A stretch of DNA of 64,000 nucleotides from Myxococcales bacterium (lineage in GTDB: Bacteria > Myxococcota_A > Polyangia > Haliangiales > Haliangiaceae), in NCBI GenBank assembly GCA_016794525.1, contig JAEUJY010000040.1, positions 62,001-126,000 of the forward strand, in the 5' to 3' direction. The number at the start of each line of letters is the position of its first letter. Position 1 is the stretch's first letter. A program made the position numbers and the translations under genes. A model generated the notes under the pieces. That model saw only the letters and a list, made by a program, of their open reading frames with translations, was not told the origin of the DNA and searched no databases. Shown here piece after piece: positions 15,703-26,000 of this stretch.

Positions 15703-18700
15703 GCGGGCTCCAGCCAGGTCCAGGCGACGATATGCGCGTCGTCGTCGGCGCGGGTGGTGACGACGACGCCATCGATCGTGAGGCGATCGCCGTCGACGGC
15801 GGTGCAGGTGAGCTTGCGCGGGTCGGTGAGGCCGGTGCCGCGGGCCTTGGCCACGGCCTCCTTGGCGGCCCACAGCCGGGTCAGCCACGCGTCGCGATCG
15901 CCGCGCGGCTGCGCCCGCTCCCCGAGCGCCAGCTCGTCGGCGGTGAACGCGACGTCGACGAACGACGCCGGCCGCGCGGCGATGGTCTCGAGGTCGATGC
16001 CGGGCGCGGTGCCGGCGGCGCCGACCAGCGCGACGGCGCGGTCGTCCTTGTGCGCGATCGACACGGCGAGCGCCTGGCCGCCGGGCGCGATCGCGCGAGG
16101 CCGGCCGTCGGGATCGCTGGCGACCTCGATCTCGACCGGGTACAGCGGGCCGGCGCCGCGCTGCCACAGGTAGCTGCGCACCGCGTCCTTGGCGGCGATC
16201 CGGCCGAGCAGCCAGGCGCGGCGGGCCCGCGGGTTGACGGCGTCGTGGGCGGCGCGCTCGCGGACGCCGAGGTAGCGGCGCATCACCAGCTCGCGCGACG
16301 CGACGGTGCGCCAGTGCTCGCGCACCAGCGCGTAGCCGTCGGGGCGCGGCTCGGTCAGCGCGTTGAGCTCGGGGTATTGCAGCACCCGCCACAGCGGCTC
16401 GTCGGAGTCGAACCGGCGATCTTCCCAGCCGTCGATCTGGCACCACACCCGGCCGCCGATCGTGAGCTCGTGATCGGCGATCGCCGACACCGCGGTCAGC
16501 TCGCGGAAGCGCACCGCGCACGCGACCTTGGTGCCAGGCGGCGGATCGTCGCCGTACAGCGCGACCCGGGTCAGCCGGATCGGCATCGCCAGGCGGTCGA
16601 TCGTCTCGCGCTGCATGACCCACCAGCCCATCAGCTGGCCCGAGCAGTCGAGCAGCGCGCCGGGCGCCGACAGCGCGGTCAGCTCGCCGTCGACGCCGTC
16701 GTCGCCCATCGGCCCCATCGCGGTGACGCCGGCGTAGCCGGGGCCGTGGAACATCCAGCGATCGACGTAGAGCTGATCGGCGGTGACCGGCGTGGTCCGC
16801 GGCGCGGCCAGCGGCCGGGTGCGCACCGGCGGCGCTGGCGGGTAGGCCGCGGCGACGCGGACGGTGGCGCGGGCGTAGCCGACGAGGTCGACGGCGATGG
16901 CGTCGTCGGCGATCCGCTCGCAGCGCAGCTCGACCTCGACCGCCGGCGCGACCGCGAGCCAGCGCAGCGCGGCGACGTCCTCGAGCGCGATCGCGACCCG
17001 GTCGGGCGCGAGCGTCAGCGCGGCGTCGCGCATCATCGCCAGCATCATCGTCATCGGCGCGACCGGGAAGCGATCGCTGACCTCGGGCCAGCCCAGCGGC
17101 TGCCGGTAGAAGCAGTGATCGATCAGCGCCGGCTCGACGTCGACCGACATGGTGCGGCGGAGGCTGTGGCGGCGCGGCGGGGCGGCGGTCGAGGCGGTGG
17201 GGGCCGCGACGGTGCGCGGCGCGGCAGGCGCGGTCGTCGACGCATGGGTGGGCGCGTGACTCGCGGGCGTGCGGTGCGGGGGCGCCACCGCCGCCGGCGG
17301 CGCGGCCGGCGCCTGCGCCCACGCGGCGGCGATCGCCCGCACGCTGGCCTCGGCCTCGCGCAGCACGTCGGCCAGCGTGGTCGCGACCGGCGACGGCGGC
17401 AGCGCGACCAGCCCGAGATCGATCGCGGCCCGCGGCAAGACCGGCGCGGCCTTGCCCAGCCGGACCAGCGGCGTGCCGAGCGCGAGCGGCTTGCCGGCGC
17501 GCGCGGGCGGCGGCGCGGCGGTCGTGGTCGCGGTCGCCGCGGCGCCGGTGCGCTCCCAGCCCTCGACCCACAGCGCGGCGCGGACGCGGGCCAGCTGCTT
17601 CTGCTGCGCGGCGGCGTCGCCCTTGTCGGCGCTGGCGGCGATCGCGAGGTGATCCTGGCCGCGCAGCGTGTCACCGACGAAGCCGGCGACGCTGCCGACG
17701 CCGAGCTGGACGAAGCCGCGCACGCCATCGGCGTACAGCGCCGCGGTCAGCTCGCGGAACCGGACCGGCCGCACGAGGTGATCGATCGCCAGCGCGCGCA
17801 CGCGGTCGGGCTCCGCCGGGTACGGCGCGCACGAGGTCGCCGACCACATCGGCACCCGCGGCGGGCCCAGCGGCAGCGCGGCGAGGTGCGCGCGGTGCGG
17901 GCCGAGGTAGTCGGCGAACAGCGGCGAGTGGAAGCCGGAGCGGAACGGCAGCTCCTGGCACAGCACGCCCTTGTCGGCGAGCCGCGCGATCGCCGCGCGC
18001 ACGGCGTCGACCTTGCCGCACACGATCGCCTGGTGCGGGCAGTTGTCGTGCGACACGGCGACGTCGGCGAGCCCGCTCAGCGCGGCCTCGGCGCCGGCGG
18101 CGCTGCAGCCGACGGCGGCGAACACCACGTCGGGGACCTCGAGCGAGCCCGGGCGCAGCCCGCCGACGAACGTCGCCGCGGCGGCCGGCGGCACCAGCTC
18201 GCTGACGACCATGCCGGTCCACTCGCCGAGGCTGTGGCCGGCGTAGACGTCGGGCGCGTGACCGGCGGCGCGCAGCGCGTCGTCGAGGAGCCGGCCCAGC
18301 GCGAACACCGCGAGGCCCTGGTGCTCGAGGTCGCGGGCGGCGACGGCCGGATCGGCCAGCGCCGCCGGCATGGCGACGCCGAGGCTGGCCACCACCGCGC
18401 TGACGTCGGGCGGCGGCGTGACCTCGATGCCGGGGAACACGAACGCCAGCCGCCCGCCGGCGGCGCCCAGGCCGCGCGGCGTGAACCACAGATCGTTGCG
18501 GCCGCGCCACGGCTGGCCGCGATCGAGCACCTTCCTGGCCAGCGCGCGGCGCTCGGGCGTGGGATCGAACAGCGCGAGCCGCGCCGGCCCGTCGCCGCCG
18601 GTGGCGCCGCTGTCGAGGGCGGCGGCGAGCGCGGCGGTCGAGGCGGCCGCGAGCACGAGCGGCGTCGGCGCGTCGGGCGCGGTGGTCGAGCGCGGGCGGC

Positions 18701-20087
18701 GGCGGGGCGGCGCGGCGACGCCGGCGGTGGCCTCGAGCACGACGTGGGCGTTGATGCCGCCGAAGCCGAACGCGCTGACCCCGGCGCGGCGCGGCCGATC
18801 GCCCCACGGCTCGGCGGCGTCGATCACGCGGAAGCGGGTGGTCGCCAGCTCGGCCCGCGGCTGCTCGCAGTGCAGCGACGGCGGCTGGACCTCGTGGTGC
18901 AGCGCGAGCGCCGCCTTGATCAGCCCGGCGACGCCAGCCGCCGGCATGGCGTGGCCGATCATCGACTTCACCGAGCCGAGCCCGGGCGCCAGGCCGCTGG
19001 CGGGGCCGCCGAAGAACTGCGCGAGCGCGGCCAGCTCGACGGCGTCGCCGGTCGGGGTCGCGGTGCCGTGGGCCTCGATCAGCCCGACGCTCGCGGGATC
19101 GCAGCCGGCGTCGCGCCACGCCTGGGTCAGCGCCGCGACCTGGCCGGCCAGCCGCGGCCGCATCGGGCTCGACTCCTTGCCGTCGCTGGTGACGCCGGTG
19201 CCGCGGATCACGGCGTAGATGCGATCGCCGTCGCGCTCGGCGTCGGCGCGCCGCTTGAGCACGACCACGCCGGCGCCCTCGCCGATCAGGATGCCGTCGG
19301 CGTCGCGATCGAACGGCCGGATCTGCTGCGCCCGCGACAGCGCGCCGAGCTGGGTGAAGACGCTCCAGAACGTGACGTCGTGGCAGAGGTGGACGCCGCC
19401 GGCCAGCACGACGTCGCAGCGGCCGCGGGTCAGCTCGCTGACCGCGTGATCGACGGCGACCAGCGAGGACGCGCAGGCGGCGTCGACGGTGTAGGCCGGG
19501 CCGTGCAGGTCGAGGCGGTTGGCGATGCGCGACGCGGCGAGGTTGGGCACCAGGCCGATCGCGGCCTCGGGGCCGAGCGTGCCGGCCTGGTTCATGAACG
19601 CGGTGCGCACGCGATCGCGGGTCGCGGCGTCGAGGTCGGGCAGCAGCTCCGCGAGCGTGGTCACCAGCTGCTGCGGCGTGCGCACCCGCGCCGCCAGCCG
19701 CGCCATGCCCGGCGTCAGGTAACCGCCGCGGCCGAGGATCACCGCGGTGCGCTCGCGCGGGAGCCGGTCGGCGAGGCCGGCGTCGGCCAGCGCGGCGGCC
19801 GCGACGTGCAGCGCCAGCAGCTGATCGGGCTCGGCGCCCTCGGCCGCCACCGGCATGATCCCGAACTGCACCGGGTCGACCGCGGCGACGTCGTCGACGA
19901 AGCCGCCGCGCCGGCAGTAGAAGCGATCGGCGGCGAGCGTCTTGGGGTCGAAGAACACCGGCTCCCAGCGTGCCGCCGGCACGTCGGTGATCGCGTCGTG
20001 GCCGCGCGCGACGTTGGCCCAGAACGTCGCGGCGTCGGCGGCGCCCGGGAACACCGCGGCCACGCCGACGATCGCGATCTCAGGCAT
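15699..20087 (-). CDS. KS-AT-DH-phosphopantetheinyl transferase synthase (iterative PKS, PUFA/hglE-like)
   Basis: 1462 residues. KS, about 1-455: active Cys205 in YTVDAACASSLVAVD, with both His motifs EAHGTATPTGD and KSMIGHAMPAAG, so it is a competent condensing enzyme and not a chain-length factor. AT, about 545-850: nucleophile Ser619 in AGHSLGEWTG and FHSPLF, but the N-terminal motif reads FVFPGIE instead of FPGQG. Dehydratase double hot-dog, about 985-1240: His991 in LIDHCFYRQPLGWPEVSDRF, FHGPGYAGV, and a likely second acid in LLDCSGQLMGWW. PPTase, about 1255-1462: GIDLET and WAAKEAVAKA. The fold order resembles PfaC/PfaB/PfaE functions in one chain. The start overlaps the first synthase stop as ATGCCTGA; upstream in-frame codons are less likely. 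It probably forms a complex with the protein from 26922. Confidence 0.92.
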   Translation of the reverse strand: MPEIAIVGVAAVFPGAADAATFWANVARGHDAITDVPAARWEPVFFDPKTLAADRFYCRRGGFVDDVAAVDPVQFGIMPVAAEGAEPDQLLALHVAAAALADAGLADRLPRERTAVILGRGGYLTPGMARLAARVRTPQQLVTTLAELLPDLDAATRDRVRTAFMNQAGTLGPEAAIGLVPNLAASRIANRLDLHGPAYTVDAACASSLVAVDHAVSELTRGRCDVVLAGGVHLCHDVTFWSVFTQLGALSRAQQIRPFDRDADGILIGEGAGVVVLKRRADAERDGDRIYAVIRGTGVTSDGKESSPMRPRLAGQVAALTQAWRDAGCDPASVGLIEAHGTATPTGDAVELAALAQFFGGPASGLAPGLGSVKSMIGHAMPAAGVAGLIKAALALHHEVQPPSLHCEQPRAELATTRFRVIDAAEPWGDRPRRAGVSAFGFGGINAHVVLEATAGVAAPPRRRPRSTTAPDAPTPLVLAAASTAALAAALDSGATGGDGPARLALFDPTPERRALARKVLDRGQPWRGRNDLWFTPRGLGAAGGRLAFVFPGIEVTPPPDVSAVVASLGVAMPAALADPAVAARDLEHQGLAVFALGRLLDDALRAAGHAPDVYAGHSLGEWTGMVVSELVPPAAAATFVGGLRPGSLEVPDVVFAAVGCSAAGAEAALSGLADVAVSHDNCPHQAIVCGKVDAVRAAIARLADKGVLCQELPFRSGFHSPLFADYLGPHRAHLAALPLGPPRVPMWSATSCAPYPAEPDRVRALAIDHLVRPVRFRELTAALYADGVRGFVQLGVGSVAGFVGDTLRGQDHLAIAASADKGDAAAQQKQLARVRAALWVEGWERTGAAATATTTAAPPPARAGKPLALGTPLVRLGKAAPVLPRAAIDLGLVALPPSPVATTLADVLREAEASVRAIAAAWAQAPAAPPAAVAPPHRTPASHAPTHASTTAPAAPRTVAAPTASTAAPPRRHSLRRTMSVDVEPALIDHCFYRQPLGWPEVSDRFPVAPMTMMLAMMRDAALTLAPDRVAIALEDVAALRWLAVAPAVEVELRCERIADDAIAVDLVGYARATVRVAAAYPPAPPVRTRPLAAPRTTPVTADQLYVDRWMFHGPGYAGVTAMGPMGDDGVDGELTALSAPGALLDCSGQLMGWWVMQRETIDRLAMPIRLTRVALYGDDPPPGTKVACAVRFRELTAVSAIADHELTIGGRVWCQIDGWEDRRFDSDEPLWRVLQYPELNALTEPRPDGYALVREHWRTVASRELVMRRYLGVRERAAHDAVNPRARRAWLLGRIAAKDAVRSYLWQRGAGPLYPVEIEVASDPDGRPRAIAPGGQALAVSIAHKDDRAVALVGAAGTAPGIDLETIAARPASFVDVAFTADELALGERAQPRGDRDAWLTRLWAAKEAVAKARGTGLTDPRKLTCTAVDGDRLTIDGVVVTTRADDDAHIVAWTWLEPA

Positions 20088-23000
20088 GATCGACCGCGCG
20101 AGGCGCCAGCGCGCGCGGATCGCCACCGACGATCACCACCTCGGTGTCGCGCGCGTCCGAGCCGAGCTCGGCGAGCAGCCGCGCGACGCCGGCGGCCGGG
20201 TCGATCAGGCCGAGGCCGCGCCGCGCGTACTCGCGCTCGAGCTCGGGCGAGACCATGCCGGTGCCGGCCCACGGGCCCCAGTCGATCGCGACGACGCGGC
20301 CGGTGATGCGCGGCGCCAGCGCGGCGGCGAGCGCGGCCAGCGCCTGGTTGGCGGTGGCGTAGTCGACCTGGCCGCGGTTGCCGAGCGCGCCGGAGATGCT
20401 GGCGAAGAACACGACGAAGCGGGTGTCGGGGCGCAGCCGCTCGGCCAAGGTCAGCGCGCCGGCGACCTTGGTGGCGTAGACCCGCGCGAACGAGTCGGCG
20501 GTCTTGTGGCGGATCAGCTTGTCCTCGAGGACGCCGGCGCCGTGGATCACGCCGTCGAGGCGGCCGTGGCGCGCGTAGACGTCGTCGATCACCGCCGCGA
20601 ACGCCGGCGTGCGGACGTCGCAGGCGTGGTAGCGGACGGTCGCGCCGGCGGCGGTGATCGCGGCCAGCGTCGTGCGGATCTCGCGATCGGCCAGCGTGCG
20701 GGCGCAGCGCGCCTCGACCGCGGCCGGCTCGCTGGCCAGGCCGGCGGCGAGGATCGCCTTGCGCAGCGCCGGCGCGTCGGCGGCGGCGATCAGCGCCGGG
20801 TGCTCGGGCGGCGGCAGCGGCGAGCGGCCGACCAGCTCGATCTGGCAGCGCCAGCGGCGGGCCAGCTCGACCGCGACCCGCGCGGTGATGCCGCGGGCGC
20901 CGCCGGTGATCAGCACGACCGCGTCGGGGCCGAGCGCGAGATCGCCGCCGGCGCCGACCTGCGCCGGCACCAGCGTGCGGGTCGAGCGCTCGCCGCCGGC
21001 GTGGCCGACCTCGAGCAGATCGTCGTCGGCGCACAGCTCGGCGTGGATGACCTCGGCCAGGCGCTCGGGCGCCTCGCGCGGATCGAGATCGAGGCGGCGC
21101 GCGCGCACCGCCGGCCACTCGGCGGCCACGGTCTTGATCAGCCCGCCGGCGCCGTCGCCGCGCAGGCCGCTGGCCACCGGCGCCTCGCCGAAGCGCCCGC
21201 CGAGGCCGGTCGCGACCAGCAGGCTCGACGCGCCGCCGACGACCGCGTGCTTGACGTGATCGAACATCGCCGTCATCGCGGCGGTGGCGCCGTCGCCATC
21301 CTGGGCGGTGGTGGCCAGGCCGGTCAGATCGATCAGCCCGTGGACGTCGGGGCGCGCGATGCGATCGCTGGCCGCGACCACCTGCACGTCGGCGCCACCG
21401 GCGGCGAGCCGGGTCGCGAGGTGCGGGGCCACGCCGAGGCCGTCGTCGACGACGACCAGCGTGCGGCCGGCGATCGCGGCGTCGCGCGGGCTCGGGGTCG
21501 GCACGGTGATCCGCGAGAAGACGAAGCGGCCGAGCTCGAGCGGCGCGGGCGCGGGCGCCGCGGTGGGCACGGCGACCGGCACGGTGTCGCCCGCGGCGAT
21601 CTCGGCGACCACCGCGCCCGGGCTGGGCGCGCCCAGCTTGGCCGCCAGCCAGTCGACCAGGCCGCGCAGCGTCTTGCGGGTGGCCAGCTCCTCGACCATC
21701 GCGTCGTTGCCGCCGCCGGCCACCTTGAGGCCGAGGCGGCTGGCCAGCTCGCCGACGATCTCGATGCGCTTGATCGAGTCGATCGACAGGTCGGCCTCGA
21801 GATCGAGATCGGGGCCCAGCGTCTCGGGCGGGTAGCCGGTGCGCTCGCTGACGATCGCCAGCACCAGCGCCATCGGATCGAGCGCGGCCGGCTCGGGCGG
21901 CACGTCGATGACGACCGGCGGCGGCGGCGCGTCGACGGGGTGGGTCGGCAGCGTCGGCCGCGCCATCCGCGCGCGGGCGGCGGGGCGTTCGTCGGCGGGG
22001 CGCTCGTCGGCCAGCGCCGGCGCGCTGCCGAGGTACGCGAGCATGACGTCGCGCTGCGAGGTGATCGCGGTGCGGACGTTGTGCAGGTACTCGAGGACGA
22101 GGGCGTCGCGATCGCTGGCCAACGGGGACTCCTGGAACGAGCGGGGGCCGTCGTCGTCGTGCGGGATCGAGAAGCGCGCGGCGGGCGCGGCGGTCGGCGC
22201 CAGCGCCAGGGCGACCGGCTGCGCCGGCGGCGGCGGCGGCGCGTCGGCGGGCCGCGCGGTGTGGCCGTCGATCAGCCAGCCGGCGCTGGGGCCCTTGCGC
22301 TTCTTGCCGTCGAGGTCGAGCACCGCGGCGTCGCGATCGGCGAACAGCGGCGCCAGGTCGACGTCGACGCCGTGGGTGGCCAGGGTCGCGATCGCGCGCA
22401 GCAGCGAGCGCAGGCTCGAGCCCGAGCCGGGATCGCAGGCCACCGCGACGTGCGGGCGATCGCCCAGCACCTCGGCGACCAGCCGGGTCAGCACCTGGCC
22501 GGGGCCGGCCTCGACGAAGATCCGCGCGCCGGCGGCGTACATCGCCTCGACCTGCGCGGCGAACCGCACCGGCCGCGCCACCTGCGCGGCCAGGGTCGCG
22601 CGCACGCCGTCGGGCGTCGCCGGGTACGGCGCGGCGGTGACGTTCGACCACACCGGGATCCGCGGCGCGCGCACGTCGAGCGTGGCCATCCGCGCCGCCA
22701 GCGCGGCCTCGGCGCCGGCGACGATCGGGCTGTGGAACGCGGCGGCCACCGGGATGCGGCGGGTGGTGAGGCCGGCGGCGGTCAGCGCCGGCGCGACCCG
22801 CTCGATCGCCGCGACGCTGCCGGCCAGCACGCACTGCCGCGGGCCGTTGTCGTTGGCGATGATCACGTCGGGGTGATCCGCCAGCAGCGGCTGCACCGCG
22901 GCGGCGCTGGCGGCGACGGCGAGCATCGTGCCGGGATCGCCGCCGGCGGCGGCCAGGATCGCCTCGCCGCGCAGCTGCGACAGCGGCAGCAGGTCGTCGA

Positions 23001-26000
23001 CGGTGATCGCCCCGGCGGCGGCCAGCGCCGCCAGCTCGCCGTAGCTGTGACCGCCGGCCATCGCCGGCACCACGCCGAGCGCGCCGAGCAGCTCGACCAC
23101 CGCGAGGTCGGCGACGCCGAGCGCCGGCTGCGCGACCCGGGTGTCGGTCAGCGCGGCGGCCTGGGCGGCGCGCTCGGCCTCGGTGAACGCGGCCGGCGGC
23201 AGCATCGTCGCGGCCCACGGCGCGCCGCGGACCAGGAGGTCGCGGAGCCGCGGGAACGCGAGGAACAGCTCGGCGAGCATGCCGGGCCGCTGGCTGCCCT
23301 GGCCCGGGCACAAGAGCGCGATCGGGCCGCGCACGTCGCCGGCCGCGAACACGCCGCGGCGATCGGGCGTCGGCGCGTCGAGCTTGGCCCGCAGGTCGGC
23401 GAGGTCGTCGGCGACGATCGCCAGCTGCACCGGGCCGTGGCCGTGGGCGGCGACGGTGCGCGCCAGATCGCGCAGGCGCGGCGGCGGGCTGGCGGCCAGG
23501 CGCGCGCGCACCGCCGCGAGCAGCGGCTCGATCGCGGCGCGATCGGCGCCGCGGAACACCAGCAGCTCGGCCGGCCACGCGGGCAGGCCGGAGCTGGCGC
23601 GATCGTGGGCCGCGAGCACCGCGTGGAAGTTGGTGCCGCCGAAGCCGAACGCGCTGACCGCGGCGACCCGGCGCGCCGCGGTCCACGGCCGGGCCGCGTC
23701 GAGGAAGCGGAACGGGCTGGTCGCGGGATCCCAGGCGGGGTTGGGCTTCTTGACGTGCAGGGTCGGCGGCAGCACGCCGTGATAGAGCGCGAGCGCGCAC
23801 TTGATCAGCCCGGCCATGCCGGCGGCGCACTTGGTGTGGCCGATCTGCGACTTCACCGAGCCGAGCACGCAGGCGCCGGGCGCCGCGCCGGCGCGGCCGA
23901 ACACGTCGGTCAGCGTCGCCAGCTCGGTGCGATCGCCGACGACGGTGCCGGTGCCGTGGGCCTCGACCAGCCCGACCTCGGCCGGCGACACGCCGGCCTG
24001 GCGGTAGGCGCGCTCGACGGCGCGGATCTGGCCCTCCTTGCGCGGCGCGGTGAGGCCCAGGCTCTTGCCGTCGGAGGCGCCGGCGACGCCCTTGATCACG
24101 GCGTAGATGCGATCGCCGTCGCGCTCGGCGTCGGCGACGCGCTTGAGCACGACCGCGGCGACGCCCTCACCGAGGACGATGCCGTCGGCGTCGGCGTCGA
24201 AGGTGTGGCAACGGCCGGTGGTCGACAGCGCGTGGACGCTGGCGAACAGGAGGTAGTCGTTGATGCTGTTGTGCAGGTCGGCGCCGCCGCACACGACGAC
24301 GTCGCTGCCGCCGGTGACCAGCTCCTTGACCGCGAGATCGACCGCCGCCAGCGACGAGGCGCAGGCGGCGTCGACGGTGTAGTTGGCGCCACCGAGATCG
24401 AGGCGGTTGGCGATGCGGCCGGCGATCACGTTGGCCAGCACGCCGGGGAACGAGTCCTCGGTGAGCGTCGGCAGCGCGCGATCGAGTTCGGGCGGCAGCT
24501 CGCCGACGTAGTGCGGGAACATCGCGCGGAAGCCGTAGGCGCTCGACAGATCGGTGCCGGCCTCGGCGCCGAAGATCACCGCGGTGCGCTCGCGATCGAG
24601 CGGCCGGCCGCCGGTCGAGACCGCGCTGGCGTAGCCGGCGTCGTCGATCGCGCGCCGCGCGACCTCGAGGCTGAGCAGCTGCACCGGCTCGATCGCCTCG
24701 AGCGAGCGCGGCGGGATGCCGTAGGCCAGCGGATCGAACGGCACCGGCGCGAGGAAGCCGCCCCACTTGCACGGGGTCTTCTTGCCGGCGCCGGCGCCGG
24801 TGGCGGCGGGATCGTAGAACTGCGCGACGCTCCACCGCGACGCCGGCACCTCGCCGACGCTGTCCTTGCCGCCGACGATGTTGGCCCAGAAGCCGTCGGT
24901 GTCGCCGGCGCCGGGGAAGATCGCCGCGACGCCGACGATCGCGACGTCGACCGGCGTGGCGTTGCCGCGCGGGCGCACCGGGCGCGGCGCGTCGGTGGCC
25001 AGCGCCTCGGCCCGGGCGGCGAGCAGCGCCTGGCCGTCGCCGCTCACCTGGTGGTGCAGCTCGGCGATCGAGCAGGTCGACGCGCGCAAGGCCGCGACCT
25101 GGCCGATCATGAACATGCCGTCGGCGGCCTGGGTGGCGGCGTCGACGGCGACGATCGCGTCGCCCTCGCGGCGCAGCCCCTTGGCGGCGATGCGCAGCCG
25201 GCCGAGGTTGAGCTGCTCGAGCGCGGCCCACCGCTCCTGCGGCGTCGCGCCGGTGGCGGCCAGCCGGGCCTTCTCGGCGGCGAACGCCGCGGTGAACGCG
25301 GTGTCGGCGCAGCGGGTGGCGTGGCCGGGCGCGGTCTCGAGCAGGCTGGTGGCCTCGCAGGCGATCGCGGCCTGCTGGAAGCCGGGCTGGATCGCGCCCG
25401 ACGCCACCGCCTCGTGAGTGAACAGGTAGGCGGTGCCCATCAGCACGCCGACCTTGGCGCCGCGGGCGGCGAGCGGCGCGGCCAGCGCCGCGACCATCGC
25501 GCACGACCGCGCGTCGTGGATGCCGCCGGCGAACAGCACCGACACCTCGGCCACCGCCGGGTGCGCCAGCAGCCGCTCGAGCTGCGCCTCCCACAGCGCG
25601 AAGCTCGAGCGCGGGCCGACGTGGCCGCCGCACTCGCGGCCCTCGAAGACGAACCGGCGCGCGCCGTCCTTCAGGAACAGGTCGAGCAGGCCCGGCGACG
25701 GCACGTGCAGGTAGGTCGCGATGCCGGCGGCCTCGAGCGGCGCCGCCTGCGACGGGCGGCCGCCGGCGATCAGCGCCACCGGCGGCTTGATGTCGTGCAG
25801 GACCGCGAGCTGCTCCTCGCGCAGCTCGGCCGGCACGAAGCCGAGGATGCCGACGCCCCACGGCCGATCGCCCAGCCGCGCCGCGGTCTCGGCGACCAGC
25901 GCGCGGACCTCGGCGCCCGACGACAACGACAGCGCCAGGAACGGCAGCCCGCCGGCGGCGGCCACCGCCTCGGCGAACGCGGCGCGATCGCTGACCCGCG

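Noticed and set aside
15732-20306. Plus-strand open frame of about 1500 codons opposite the KS-AT-DH-PPTase gene
   Set aside because: Its translation is Arg/Gly/Ala-rich with no domain, while the minus strand shows intact KS, AT, DH and PPTase motifs. It is a shadow caused by high G+C.
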